DNA of 64,000 nucleotides, from NCBI GenBank assembly GCA_030374765.1, contig JARGXX010000077.1, forward strand, positions 434,001 to 498,000. Reading direction: 5' to 3'. Every line of letters starts with the position of its first letter. The first letter of the stretch is position 1. A program made the position numbers and the translations under genes. The notes under the pieces are model-generated. The model searched no databases, was not told where the DNA came from, and saw only the letters and a list, made by a program, of their open reading frames with translations. The DNA comes from Agarophyton chilense (taxonomy: Eukaryota; Rhodophyta; Florideophyceae; Gracilariales; Gracilariaceae). Shown one piece after another: positions 1 to 10,126 of the stretch.

Positions 1-821
1 TCTCCTGTGTTAACGAACTTTAAGATCTCCTCCAGCGGTTCTGTGTATTCGTTAGTTAGTTCATTGAGATTTGCAATGATGTCCTCCTCCTTTAGTTGTT
101 GGTCCCGTATCGTTAGCACCCGTTCTTTCCCCAAAGCTATCCCAGAAAACAATTCCACCAGTTTGTACGCATTATAAAAATGTCTGGTTTCGTCTTCATA
201 TTTGCACAGTTCTCTTGTACGTTGATATATTCTAGCGAAGCATGTCTGCTTAGCATCTTCTATCTTCTCGATTAGTAGTTTGTCCGGCTTGTTCGGAAGT
301 GAAGGGCACGCGTAAGGCGGGATGATAAAGCCTTGGTCCCTGTACTGGGAACCGATATGTTTTAGTTTCTGGAACAGTCTTACTTGAGTAGTGACCAAAT
401 TTCCCAAATAATCTATGTCATTTTCAATCTTTCTGCAAATTAGAGCAAGTGGTTTCACCTCCGTTGCAAGCCGCCAAGTATTTTCTTTTTTGTGATATGG
501 CCGGGAGTCGTAGAAGGTATTTAGAGTTTCTCCAATGTTCTGCCATTCTAATTCTGTTTTCGGTGATAATGAAAACAAAGACCGAAGCAGTGTCTGAAAG
601 CTTGTGGGCGAAGTTTGGAAATAATTGATGAGCTCGTCCACAGCATCCGGGAATAGCCCTTTCGCGACGGCTGTAGAAACAATTTCATTGGCGTAAAAAC
701 AATGTCCATCAATGTCTTCGTATGCTACCCAAGCCCGCATACATCTTGCCAGTTTGTGCGTTGCACTGTACTGCTCGCTGAGTGGAGGATTGCTTGTTTC
801 ATTTTGCTGCACATCAGTCAT
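1..821 (-). CDS. Unknown protein, 3' end cut by window edge
   Basis: An open frame runs from an ATG at 819-821 on the minus strand to the left edge without a stop, giving about 273 residues of an incomplete protein. An in-frame TGA lies 33 bp upstream of the ATG, which supports this start. The visible part is hydrophilic and looks largely helical, rich in Glu, Lys, Leu and Thr, with no signal peptide or membrane segment. The N-terminal region begins MTDVQQNETS. I do not recognise a domain. Composition is like the neighbouring real genes and the frame is long, so I take it as a genuine gene continuing to the left. It is divergent from the HCNGP-like gene at 1548, separated by about 730 bp. Confidence 0.7.
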   Translation of the reverse strand, partial: MTDVQQNETSNPPLSEQYSATHKLARCMRAWVAYEDIDGHCFYANEIVSTAVAKGLFPDAVDELINYFQTSPTSFQTLLRSLFSLSPKTELEWQNIGETLNTFYDSRPYHKKENTWRLATEVKPLALICRKIENDIDYLGNLVTTQVRLFQKLKHIGSQYRDQGFIIPPYACPSLPNKPDKLLIEKIEDAKQTCFARIYQRTRELCKYEDETRHFYNAYKLVELFSGIALGKERVLTIRDQQLKEEDIIANLNELTNEYTEPLEEILKFVNTG

Positions 822-1547
822 TATGCGTTGATATTTGCCACTGGCAAGCTTTGTTCAATTGCTTCACATTCAGTGTTGAAAAATAGTTGCCCACAGAGTA
901 AGCTTGTATGCAAGAGAAGACAATCTATTCGGTCTCGCAGCGTGAAAGCCAACGCTTCGATGAACAAAAAAACGGAAGTTGGTGCGAAGTGAACAAAAAA
1001 ACTCAACAGGCAAATGCTGCTCCTTCGCGTTTTTTGCTCGTCTTTTAATTCATTTCACATGTCAAGTTTTTGAACCAAACTAACGTTAGTATCGCCCATT
1101 GAAAATGTAGATGATATTCGAAAGAAGAATATTTGAATCCATGTTTCTCCTAATGTCTCGAAACAGGGGGGCCGGAAAACGTTGTATAAAACGAATAGGA
1201 GAAGAAGACTGCCAGTTAATACACAATTTCAAAAATGGTGATAGCTCACGTGAGCACAACAATATGTATCGCAGTCAAACTCTTGGAAATAAATCTGCAA
1301 AATACGCGGGCTACCGAATCTTGGCTGCTCAAACACAAGATCAGAGACCCAAGATGCGCAGATCCTTCACTACTTGCCCTCTTTGTACATGCCGAAGCGA
1401 CGCTGGTCATCTCGCTGGCTAGAGCGATACTATCAATCGCTAGGTAGAAGTGGCACCGGGATCATATATGGACGGGGTAGCGTTCATGTGGTTTTAACAG
1501 AACGCAACTGGAAAGCACGTTATTTCTGCCAAGCGGTAGTTCTTCAG
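822..1547. other. Intergenic region between two divergent genes
   Basis: Separates the divergent starts at 821 (minus) and 1548 (plus), so it should hold both promoters. Short frames are present, including an ATG-initiated 103-codon one at 1111-1422, but none shows a recognisable domain. I see no repeat or RNA gene. Confidence 0.5.
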
Positions 1548-2042
1548 ATGGATTCTCAGAGAAAAAAGGAATCTTTGTCTTCGGAACACGAAATTGACAA
1601 AACACGTGAGAGTGATGATGGTAGTGACGATTTCAAGGTGCTCAATGTATCGAAGGCAATTCATGGGCCAGGAGAATCAGTCAGAGATGATGTATCAGGA
1701 GGTCGTCGACTATCTCTTGTTGAAGCTACCGCTAGTAAAGAAAAACGCAAACGAGATTCTCGAAACAGCGCAAACGTTTCGCCAATAGGAGGCGTACGGC
1801 TTGCAGAGTGGATTTCCTCAGTGAGAAAAGGGGTTTCGCCGAGCGAAAACACTCCTAGCTTCACAAAGATGATTAGGAAGAACAAGAATTTTCACAATCC
1901 TGCGATATTCGCGAAGATGATATCTTACTGCAATATCGACGAGTTTGGAACTCAGTTTAAGAACAGAAAAGCTTTGAAGAAAGAGGAATTCTATACTGAG
2001 ATAGCTGAAGTTCAGGATTTTTGCATGAAAGGGTCAAGCTAG
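1548..2042 (+). CDS. HCNGP / SAP30-binding-protein-like transcriptional regulator
   Basis: A 164-residue protein if translation starts at the ATG at 1548. The frame stays open upstream to 1374, but without acidic domain-like sequence. Residues 1-30 are acidic and Ser-rich. The C-terminal half (about 75-158) matches the HCNGP family core, with the pattern of a lysine-rich helix, then NPAIFAKMISYCNIDEFGTQ, close to the NPxIYEKLIxxCxIDExGTN block of human SAP30BP, followed by the conserved EEFYTEIAEVQ helix. Family members are nuclear proteins linked to SAP30/HDAC co-repression and, in more recent work, splicing. It is shorter than the human protein (about 308 residues) and lacks the low-complexity C-terminal tail. 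It converges on BiP with 271 bp between stops. The domain call is firm; the exact role is inferred. Confidence 0.8.
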   Translation: MDSQRKKESLSSEHEIDKTRESDDGSDDFKVLNVSKAIHGPGESVRDDVSGGRRLSLVEATASKEKRKRDSRNSANVSPIGGVRLAEWISSVRKGVSPSENTPSFTKMIRKNKNFHNPAIFAKMISYCNIDEFGTQFKNRKALKKEEFYTEIAEVQDFCMKGSS

Positions 2043-2313
2043 CCGTTTTCACTGCTTTTACAAGACCCTGCCCTATGATCGCCAATCGAGTTTGATTTGC
2101 CCCACGGGTTCGGTCGGCCTTCTAAACAGTCTTCCTGTACTTTGTTTCCATACCAACACAATGCCGCCCTCGATGTAAATTTTTAATGCAAGTTAAGCAA
2201 CCCAATTAGATAAATGGGACTAGTAAATCGAAGTCCACCACTTCTTCGTCCAGATAGATATACGCTGCGGTATTTCTGTTCTTTTGAAGCGGAGAGAGCC
2301 CAGATGGACTTTA

Positions 2314-4266
2314 TTACAGTTCATCTTTTCCTCTGTACCCAGCACTGTCTCCTATTAACGGAATGGCTTGTTCTTCCAACGTCTTTCGCCGTTCTTCAAT
2401 CGTGTCAACCTCAGTGGATGAAAAGTCGATTTCGCTGACAAACTTTTCAGCATCGGCAATGCTGCTCTCCATATCAGTCTTATCATCAGACGCAATCTGT
2501 GCGCCCATGGCTTCAATTTTCTTTCTGAGACTAACAATGTACGATTCAAGCTCTTGTTTAGCCTCAACCTTTGCTGAAACAGCCGCATCTTCATCGGCGT
2601 AATCTTCAGCTTCCCGTACCATTCGCTCAATATCATCTGCTGAGAGTCGCCCTGAATTTCTGTCTTCTATGGTGATTTCTTTCTTGTTTCTGGAAGCCTT
2701 ATCTTCCGCTGTTACTTTCACGATGCCATTCTCGTCAATGTCAAAAGTGACAATGATTTGTGGTTGACCCTTTGGAGCCGAGGGAATGCCTGTGAGGTCG
2801 AACTGACCGAGTAGATGACAGTCTTTGGTCATGGCACGTTCTCCTTCGTATACATGAACTGCAATGGTGTTCTGATTATCCACAGTAGTTGTGAAAGACT
2901 CGCTCTTCTTCGTGGGGACCACTGTGTTCCGCTTGATAATCTTGCTCATGACTCCACCCAGAGTCTCGATACCAAGCGAGAGCGGTGTCACATCAAGCAA
3001 AACAAGATTCTTCTTCATAATATCGCTGTCACCAGACAGAATGCCGGCCTGAATTGCAGCACCATATGCGATAGCTTCGTCAGGGTTAATGTCAGTATGT
3101 GGTTCCTTTTCGTCAAAGAAAGTCTTCACAAGGTTCTTGATCTTCGGGATTCTGGTGGATCCACCTACGAGAACAATCTCGTGAACATCAGATTTAGACA
3201 TTCCAGAATCCTTCAAGACCTTAGATACTGGCTTCAACGTTTTCTTGAAGAGATCGTCGTTTAGTTGCTCAAATCTTGCCCTGGTAAGAGTTTCTGATAA
3301 ATCTTTTCCGTCGAACAAGGCCTCAATTTCAACTCGGACCTGAGTCTTTGACGAAAGCTCTCGTTTGGCCTTCTCGACTTCACGACGGAGCTTTCCGAGG
3401 GCGCGTTTGTCTTTGCTCATGTCGCCGCCATGCTTTCGCTTCCACAAGTTGACAAAGTATTCCATAAGTCTTTGGTCAAAATCCTCTCCTCCAAGATGAG
3501 TGTCCCCGTTGGTGGCCAGCACTTCGAAGACGCCCTTATCGATGGTGAGGAGGGTAACATCGAAGGTACCACCTCCAAGGTCAAAGACAAGAATGTTTTT
3601 CTCGTCTTCTTCTTTCATCTTATCTAACCCGTAGGCCAGGGCTGCAGCTGTAGGTTCATTAATTATACGAAGAACGTTCAGACCAGCAATGACGCCTGCA
3701 TCACGAGTTGCAGATCGCTGAGCATCATTGAAGTAAGCCGGAACTGTGACGACAGCGCGGGAAACTTTTTTTCCAAGGTAGTCTTCAGCGGTCTTCCTCA
3801 GCTTTGCAAGTACCATAGCTGAGATCTCCTCGGGGGCGAAAACTTTACTGTCACCGTTGAGATTAACTTCCACGTGCGGTTTATCATCCTTGGAAACAAT
3901 AAGGAAAGGAAGTAACTTCTTATCACGCTGAACAGTTGGCTCATTGTAACGACGTCCGATCAGGCGCTTTACGTCAAACACGGTGTTGAGCGGGTTCATA
4001 GCAGCCTGATTCTTCGCAGCGTCGCCGACAAGGCGTTCGGATGTCTCATCTGCAAACGCCACATAACTGGGCGTGATTCGGTTCCCTTGATCATTCGGAA
4101 TGATTTCGACGTTGCCGTTCTCCAGAACACCGACACAAGAATAGGTTGTTCCCAGATCAATACCGATAACGGGGCCAAGATCCTTGGTAGCCTCGTCAGC
4201 AAAGACAACAGCTACAGCAGCAAAAGCTACCACCAACAGCAAAACAGGGCGAAAGAAAGAGTTCAT
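2314..4266 (-). CDS. BIP: ER lumenal Hsp70 chaperone BiP/GRP78
   Basis: A 650-residue Hsp70 starting at the ATG at 4264-4266. Residues 1-23 form a signal peptide with a hydrophobic core ([15 protein letters not shown]). The nucleotide-binding domain opens with [12 protein letters not shown] (34-45) and carries [10 protein letters not shown] and VGGSTRIPK. The substrate-binding domain and helical lid follow, and the protein ends in KDEL, the ER-retrieval signal. Length is typical of BiP. It binds unfolded secretory proteins with J-protein and exchange-factor partners and normally restrains the unfolded-protein-response sensors. The gene is a single uninterrupted exon. It is divergent from TMCO1 across about 530 bp, which contains a CACGTG-type bZIP core at 4489-4497 that could serve stress induction (inference). 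Convergent neighbour: the HCNGP-like gene. Confidence 0.98.
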   Translation of the reverse strand: MNSFFRPVLLLVVAFAAVAVVFADEATKDLGPVIGIDLGTTYSCVGVLENGNVEIIPNDQGNRITPSYVAFADETSERLVGDAAKNQAAMNPLNTVFDVKRLIGRRYNEPTVQRDKKLLPFLIVSKDDKPHVEVNLNGDSKVFAPEEISAMVLAKLRKTAEDYLGKKVSRAVVTVPAYFNDAQRSATRDAGVIAGLNVLRIINEPTAAALAYGLDKMKEEDEKNILVFDLGGGTFDVTLLTIDKGVFEVLATNGDTHLGGEDFDQRLMEYFVNLWKRKHGGDMSKDKRALGKLRREVEKAKRELSSKTQVRVEIEALFDGKDLSETLTRARFEQLNDDLFKKTLKPVSKVLKDSGMSKSDVHEIVLVGGSTRIPKIKNLVKTFFDEKEPHTDINPDEAIAYGAAIQAGILSGDSDIMKKNLVLLDVTPLSLGIETLGGVMSKIIKRNTVVPTKKSESFTTTVDNQNTIAVHVYEGERAMTKDCHLLGQFDLTGIPSAPKGQPQIIVTFDIDENGIVKVTAEDKASRNKKEITIEDRNSGRLSADDIERMVREAEDYADEDAAVSAKVEAKQELESYIVSLRKKIEAMGAQIASDDKTDMESSIADAEKFVSEIDFSSTEVDTIEERRKTLEEQAIPLIGDSAGYRGKDEL

Positions 4267-4796
4267 CGTCGCTTGAACTCTGAACTAGACACCAAATTAG
4301 GCGGATTACTTCGAGCACGATCAAAAAGTTCTGACTCCGATCATTGACGCTCTCCTTTATCGGCGTGTGGCTCCTTGCTTTCTTGCAGTTCGACGTTGAT
4401 TGACCCGCGAAGAGAGCACTGTGACACGGAGCGGCATTGCTGTGCTGTAAAGCCAAAGTGACAAGCTTACATCACACAAGACGGCCAACCACGTGTCGCT
4501 CGGGCGAAACTTGCGCATCCATCAAGGACTACGAGGCTCAGAGCATTCTCTTTCAGGCAGCGTAACTCAAAAAACCCATCTCATTCAGCTTTGGTGGCGG
4601 CTTTGCGCAGTCCTCAACATCGCATTACTCAGCCTACGGTACAACGGTACAACGGTACAGTATCTACAGCAGCCGAAAAAGTTTTCACGTGTATTTCTGA
4701 CGGGTTTCCTAACGGCGCTGTTCTGCAACCGAGATAATTCATCTCTACTTTCTATCGCAGCAAGTTGGACTGTTGTACTGCACTTAATCGGAAGAA
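4267..4796. promoter_or_regulatory. Shared divergent promoter region of BiP and TMCO1
   Basis: About 530 bp lies between the two start codons. At 4489-4497 is CCACGTGTC, an ACGT-core site resembling targets of ER-stress bZIP factors. A short GGTACAAC repeat is present near 4640-4655. No complete CCAAT-N9-CCACG element was found by eye. The regulatory role is inferred only from position and the ER function of both products. Confidence 0.35.
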
Positions 4797-5512
4797 ATGA
4801 CGCTGGCAGATGCGTACGGTGCCTTTGCGGTTGTGGGAATCGTCTCTGTGTCTACTATTCTAGCAGAGTGTATGTATCTACCCTAAAATGCTCCTAATCC
4901 CGTTCAGAAGTTCTGACTACTCTTTGCGTGAACCTCAGTATTTTCGTACATCCTTGTCTACAACACTGAAGACTATGTTCGTGCGTGTGACAGAGTTCGA
5001 GAGTTAAACAAAAAGCGTATGTTAAATATGGCTCTTTTCCATCCAAGCGCTACACAGCCAGTCAAACTAACTGGCGTCGACTCATTTCCATAGTTGACAA
5101 GGAAGACCGAAAGATTGTATCTGTCGAAAAGCGCAAGTCGCATGAGAAGGCTGTGGATCGACTAGAGGAAGAGCTTAAACAAGCCAGTCAAAAAATGGAC
5201 GGGCTAAAATTGCGTAGTAACATTCTGGTCGGCGTTGCCTTTCTTTTCCTATACCGCATGGTAGCCGCTGCATGGACAGGACATGTTGTTGCTCGTCTGC
5301 CGTTCTTACCGATCAAGTTAATTCAACCGTTGTCATTCCGTGGTCTTAAAGGAGATGACTACTACCAATGCTCATTCGGGTTCATCTACACTCTTTCAAC
5401 AATGGGTATTAAAGCTAATATCCCTAGACTGCTTGGTTTCAGTCCTCCAAAGTCCAGAATGGACGCGACCAGAATGGCTGCCAAGCAGCAGCGGAAGTCG
5501 AATACGGAATAG
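4797..5512 (+). CDS. TMCO1: TMCO1 / CLAC channel, three exons
   Basis: Spliced gene: exon 1 at 4797-4869, intron 4870-4938 (69 bp), exon 2 at 4939-5016, intron 5017-5093 (77 bp), exon 3 at 5094-5512. Both introns begin GTATGT and end in AG; intron 2 has a CTAAC branch-point-like motif. The joined frame encodes 189 residues, very near the 188 of human TMCO1. It has an N-terminal membrane segment (about 5-24) followed by an ILVYNTEDY block like human VLVYRTDKY. A charged coiled coil (about 40-90) follows, then the conserved RLPFLPIKLIQPLSFRGLKG and GDDYYQCSF blocks and IPRLLGFSP near the end. TMCO1 is an ER multipass protein of the Oxa1 superfamily, described as a calcium-load-activated channel and as part of a multipass translocon. 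Only exon 3 would be found by a simple open-frame search. Confidence 0.93.
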
Positions 5513-6045
5513 ACACATGACTCTTGCAGATTTTAGAAGTGCGATTTTCTCAAGGCAATATGTACTGGTCTTCTACTAATGCAAAGGATGTAAAAGCGAT
5601 TGTAATCTTGATATCATTTCCACAAGCAGAGAGAGAAAACTGTATGGAATGTTTAAAGTATGCTCGGTACAGGATTGGCAAGGCGAAGAACCGGCAAAGA
5701 TAGGTTGCTGAAAATCTATTGACTCGTTTAGTGCATTAGTTTGCCTCGAGCGAACGGGTGTGGCAGAATTGCTACATAAAAGGCCTCTATAAAAATGTGA
5801 GTAAGTTCCGTGGGGAAATTTGTGCGCAAATGTACTCGAGAATCTTCTTGCAATTGGAATACCCGACTCATTTCCTGTCACGGGAAGTACGGAGTTATTA
5901 GTAGGTAGCAGAAATATTGAAGATGTCCCATGTGCTGAACACATAAAATCAATTCTTGACTCCAAGTGCCAAGTTCCAGTCCCGTTTCGGAAGACTACGG
6001 CAGAACTAAACACAAGAACGATTCCATAATGATTAATTGTGAACA
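5513..6045. other. Convergent intergenic region TMCO1 / USP36-like
   Basis: Lies between the stop codons of two converging genes, so it should contain both 3' untranslated regions. A 156-codon minus-strand open frame (5576-6046) overlaps the USP stop as TAATG, but it has no recognisable domain. Nothing else is seen. Confidence 0.4.
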
Positions 6046-8904
6046 TTACCGTTTCTTTTCTATGAAAGCATCGAAAACGTTTCGTCCTTTTCCGTTCGTT
6101 ACTGGATTGAATTTCTGCCGGGCTTTCTTTTGCTTTCCACGATCATACTCGGCATCGAGGGAGTCGTGCGCACGACGCCGTTTCACAATTTTTGATCGGC
6201 TGAAGCTCCTGGTGCTATCTTCTTGCTTTTGCTCCACAGCAGGACCCTCTGTTTCCCAAGTATCAACCCCTTCTGCACTGAATATGGAAGAACTACCCAG
6301 TCGCAGTCGCGGACTCGACATGTGAGGGCGTTCTGGGGGTTTGGCTGGCGCAGTTGTTCTAAACTGCAACTTACTGCGGGTTTCAAGCTTCGCTGAGGGT
6401 GTCTCAGAGCACTTAGAAGCGTCAGACTTGGGGCTGCCTCTTTGTCCGTCGGTTTTTTGCATACTTTGTCCGTCGGTTTTTTGCATACTTTGTCCGTCGG
6501 TTTGTTGCATACTTTGTCCATCAGTTTGTTGCCTACTTTGTCCAGTCGACTGACTCCCAACGGAAGCTTTTTTCCTCTCCGAGCGGCTTGTCAACGGTGA
6601 GAGCCCAAACACACGTCTCATCACCTGTTGTACCGAAAAACCACCCGCAATCAGCACCTCCTGCGATGAAGTTCGACGAGGGGTGCTCGGCAGCGGGCTC
6701 TGCGACTCTTTTGCTCGTGCGGATGAATGATCAGCTATGTGGCTCTCATCGTCTTCGGCAGAAGAAACTGGATCGGAAGGTATGGTGTCATCATCGCTTC
6801 CGGAACTAGCTTTTGCCTCTTGCCTCGCAGCCAGTTTGCTCTCTCTTCGAAGGGTGCTAAAGAACCGCTTCGGCTCCTTGACATCTGAAGTGAGCTTTCT
6901 TCTCCCAGGGATACCCTCAACCGTGGTGGCTACCCGGCGATCAAAGCGTGTTTGGAGAGAGGTCTTTGTCTGCAGAGGACTCTGGGAAGGAGAGTCTGCA
7001 GCCTTTTTCTGGGGCCCTTCTTGATGTGCTCTTGCTTTTTTTGGCCGATCTTCATGTCGTTTAAGAGACAGCACAGACATTTTGCGCGAGGAGAAGGCCT
7101 TGGTGACGGGCTCCACTAGAGAGGAAGACTTCATCCGTCTCTCAACCTTGGCTTCACCTGGCGTCACATGTTCCCGAGTATTTGACTTGACGGTACTTTC
7201 CGAACGCCTCCTACCCGGTCCTAACAGACGGCGCATACTGCTCTCTTCCTGCTTTCCCATTTTATCGTCGGATAACCTACGAGAGCCAGTCAGGCTTGCG
7301 AGGGCCTTCACGGGAGATCTCATAATCCGCTTTGCGTTCTCAGCAACCGACGCTCTCGTGTATTTTGAACCATCACTTTTCTTGGACGATCGATCGTCGG
7401 TGCTCTCTGATGACTGTGATGATTGGGTCTTGTTGGTCGTTTGCGATTTGCTTCTCTTTCGCCTGACGACTTCATCTTCATCTGAACTTTCTTCAGAGAG
7501 TTCAATCTCTTTCGTTTCTAGATCGCCTTTCACGGTAGGTACCTGCATCCCATTTGGTTGAGGAACTTCTTTCTTCAGGGATTGGGAAGGAGCGGGACTT
7601 TCGGGAGTGTTCCCAGTCCGACTATTCTGTGAGGCTCGTGAAGCTAGCTTTGAAGTGTAACGAGGAACTTCCGCTGCATATTCTTTCTGGTTCCCAGCTT
7701 CGCGAGTGGGTGGTGATGCGGTGCTGACAGCCTTTTTTCGGGGAGCTGAAAATGGCGCTCGCGGCGAGTTTTTTCCTTGCTGACGGCCGGCATCTTCTAT
7801 TCTGGTGTAGAAGAGAAGATAGGCCTTCTGCCTCATCACGGTGGATAAGTCAGCGGCCTTTGACGTGGAATCGTCCTTAAGACACCAAGAGCCGTTGGCA
7901 CTTCGTACAAAGGCAAAATAGTGACCAAATTGGCGCGAGGTGCCCTGGTGAATGAGAAGAGCGCTGAGTCTGTACTTAGCAGTGGCGTCTCTCGGCCTTC
8001 CGTACATGTACGGAGCAAGGTCAAGTGTCTCCGGGAAGGATATGAAGCGGGAGTCTTTTCTGGTGCGATCAAAGCGCTTCAGATGCAAAGTGAGGACGTT
8101 GGGGGCTCTTCTAACGGAAAATCTCTTGTGGGCGTCAACGAGCGAGCGACAACCCTCACATCGGTATCGATTGTCTCCCTTCAATGTTTCAAGGGCGCAA
8201 AATCGATCGAGTGCGCGTTCAACAGAAGAGACTCTAGAAATCTCCAGTGACAAGTCCAAGAAGGGTTCAGTTGTAATGGACTTGTGGTCACACTCGGTGC
8301 AGTGAACACATGACTGCAACACGCCACCAAAGAGTCGATGGACATCGGCGTTCATCTCGCGCTGCCAGGCGACAGCTGCTCCGCCTGCTCTGCCAAAGGC
8401 GCAGCCGAAGACCTGGGCTCTGGTCATGCCGTCCAGCAGTGCTCGGACAAATTCGTGGGCGTCCTCCTGGCGGCCGTGGCGGAAAGCTGCGCAGACGAGA
8501 CGGGCATTATTTGCAAAGGCGCTGGGAGCGACGACGCGTGGGGTGGGTGTTGAGTGGAGCTGTCGCGCAAGGGTGCGGAGCGAACAGAAAACGCAGAATC
8601 GGGTGGTGTGTGGGGTAAAATTGTCGTGGTGCGTGGCGGATAGTAAGAGGGTGGTTAGCGGGGTGTGAAGAAGACATTGAAGGGCAGCGTTGAGGAAACA
8701 AGTGTTGCCGAGATTGGCAAAGCCGGGGGTGTGGGTACGGGGGAGGGTTGTGAGGCAGGATGGGTGAGGTGGGGTGAGCCAGGCGCCAGAGTAGCCTACA
8801 GCATCCAACGGTGGCCCAGACGAAGTGGGCGCGGATGGAGGCTCGCGTGTGTGTGGAAGACGCGGCATCGCAAGAACAGAGGTGGATCCTGATTGTGTCG
8901 GCAT
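6046..8904 (-). CDS. USP36/USP42-type ubiquitin-specific protease
   Basis: A 952-residue deubiquitinase from the first in-frame ATG (8902-8904). The open frame extends to 9270 only through a GTG, with Pro/Cys-rich sequence. The USP fold starts at GFANLGNTCFLNAALQCL with nucleophile Cys69. The rest of the triad is His328 in QFGHYFAFVR and an Asp near 344 in CLKDDS. CxxC pairs near 202/205 and 249/252 form the usual structural zinc site. The tail is a long, Ser/Lys/Arg-rich disordered region with four 8-residue repeats (TDGQSMQ plus K/Q; DNA 6441-6536). It ends in a basic motif, EYDRGKQKKARQKFNP then NVFDAF, resembling the C-terminus of USP36, the nucleolar enzyme that stabilises ribosome-biogenesis factors. 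The family is certain; USP36 orthology is likely. Confidence 0.9.
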   Translation of the reverse strand: MPTQSGSTSVLAMPRLPHTREPPSAPTSSGPPLDAVGYSGAWLTPPHPSCLTTLPRTHTPGFANLGNTCFLNAALQCLLHTPLTTLLLSATHHDNFTPHTTRFCVFCSLRTLARQLHSTPTPRVVAPSAFANNARLVCAAFRHGRQEDAHEFVRALLDGMTRAQVFGCAFGRAGGAAVAWQREMNADVHRLFGGVLQSCVHCTECDHKSITTEPFLDLSLEISRVSSVERALDRFCALETLKGDNRYRCEGCRSLVDAHKRFSVRRAPNVLTLHLKRFDRTRKDSRFISFPETLDLAPYMYGRPRDATAKYRLSALLIHQGTSRQFGHYFAFVRSANGSWCLKDDSTSKAADLSTVMRQKAYLLFYTRIEDAGRQQGKNSPRAPFSAPRKKAVSTASPPTREAGNQKEYAAEVPRYTSKLASRASQNSRTGNTPESPAPSQSLKKEVPQPNGMQVPTVKGDLETKEIELSEESSDEDEVVRRKRSKSQTTNKTQSSQSSESTDDRSSKKSDGSKYTRASVAENAKRIMRSPVKALASLTGSRRLSDDKMGKQEESSMRRLLGPGRRRSESTVKSNTREHVTPGEAKVERRMKSSSLVEPVTKAFSSRKMSVLSLKRHEDRPKKARAHQEGPQKKAADSPSQSPLQTKTSLQTRFDRRVATTVEGIPGRRKLTSDVKEPKRFFSTLRRESKLAARQEAKASSGSDDDTIPSDPVSSAEDDESHIADHSSARAKESQSPLPSTPRRTSSQEVLIAGGFSVQQVMRRVFGLSPLTSRSERKKASVGSQSTGQSRQQTDGQSMQQTDGQSMQKTDGQSMQKTDGQRGSPKSDASKCSETPSAKLETRSKLQFRTTAPAKPPERPHMSSPRLRLGSSSIFSAEGVDTWETEGPAVEQKQEDSTRSFSRSKIVKRRRAHDSLDAEYDRGKQKKARQKFNPVTNGKGRNVFDAFIEKKR
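6441..6536 (-). repeat. Four 24-bp tandem repeats inside the USP36-like gene
   Basis: Four consecutive 24-bp units begin at 6441, 6465, 6489 and 6513 and encode TDGQSMQ plus K or Q on the minus strand. Two units at the left are identical and those to the right differ by a few bases, so the array expanded recently and in frame. Confidence 0.9.
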
Positions 8905-10126
8905 TCTCGCAAAGAGGTGAGTGGCAGGCGCTATGAGCGGTGAAACGAAGGAGTGGAATGGGGCTGGCAGCTGACGGTGGAGCAGGACGCGGGGGGGTGG
9001 ACGGGCGGTGGACGGGGTAGTCAGCCGCTCAAATACGGTTGTGGAGGTTTTGAGCGAAATGCAACGAAAAGACAGACAGCGGAGACAGACAGCGGGGGTT
9101 TGGGGGACGAGGGGGAGGAGAGATGTTGACGGCGGTGGCGGGGGAGAGGCAACGTGGGAGAGGCGATGGCAGGGGAGGGGAGCAGCAAGTCGTGAGGGGG
9201 CACACCAGCAGCCACACGCAGTATGTATGCAACGGACAGCGCGGCGTGCCGAAGGCGAGTGTGTGCTCACACGATTGGCGCGTCAAGGGTAGCAATAACC
9301 CTGTAGCAAACCAGGAATGTATGCCATGTGGCCATGAAAGGTTAGCAGACGACGGCGACGGCGGCTCCCAATGGAAGCCACGTTGCGCGGTGCGTGGCCA
9401 CGTGTGGCGCTGCTGTCTGGCGACAGCGCCGCGAGTGCTGCTGAGGCCGCGCTGCGCGTGTTGCGGATGTGCGGTCGAAATGGCTTGAGATAGCAAAGTG
9501 ACTTTTCACTTATTATTCCGCCAAAGAGACTCGCCGCGAGGCTCTCACGTGTTGACACCACAGCTTACCTACGTACGTTCGCGTCGGTAGATAGATACAT
9601 AGATACATAGATACATAGATACGAAAGGTACCTTTGTAAATATCTATCCAATGTTACTTGTGGTCCGTCCGCGCTCCGCGCTCGAGCGTTCCTATCTACC
9701 TGCAACTTACACACCACAGCAAAGCGCATGCGACGTCATTCACCGCCTCCCGTCCCGCGCAGCACGTGATCGGCGCCACACGTCGCCACTCCAGCCCCAA
9801 CCTCGCCTCAGCAGCCCCGAGGGCCGCGCCGCGCCTGGCCCGGCGTCCCGCACTGCACCGCGCCAGCCCCGCGGGGCACGCGCCCGCCGCAATCCTGCAC
9901 ACACAGTCCACCGCCACCCGCGTTGCTGCCTGCACACAGCTCACGCGCTCCGCGCTCCCCGTCTGTCGCGGCGCCGACACACCGGTTTAGGGTAAGCGTT
10001 CTGTGGCGCCGCCAAGTTACTGGTAGCTTCGAGATCGCGGCCCCCGATGTGCAGCGTGCTGCTCCCTGTTTAGGTTTGCTCACCGTCATATCCACCCCAC
10101 GTCATACGCTTCGCGTCTGACCACAT
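8905..10126. other. Divergent promoter region, USP36-like / Myb gene
   Basis: About 1.2 kb lies between two divergent starts. The 8.9-9.2 kb part is strongly purine-rich on the plus strand, which leaves long but low-complexity minus-strand frames that I do not accept as coding. At 9588-9622 lies an 8-bp tandem repeat (ATACATAG units, about four copies). The 9.66-10.0 kb part is GC-rich with many short frames on both strands, and I see no convincing gene in it. Confidence 0.45.
9588..9622. repeat. 8-bp tandem repeat (ATACATAG)
   Basis: About four copies of ATACATAG in direct tandem upstream of the Myb/SANT gene. A simple minisatellite in non-coding DNA. Confidence 0.85.

Noticed and set aside
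1111-1422. 103-codon ATG frame upstream of the HCNGP-like gene
   Set aside because: No motif and overlapping frames of similar length; could be chance, though an upstream exon is not excluded.
5576-6046. 156-codon minus-strand frame starting in TAATG overlap with the USP stop
   Set aside because: No domain, lies in the expected 3' untranslated region between two convergent genes.
8905-9270. 122-residue N-terminal extension of the USP36-like protein
   Set aside because: Begins with GTG and is Pro/Cys-rich low-complexity sequence made possible by a purine-skewed promoter region.
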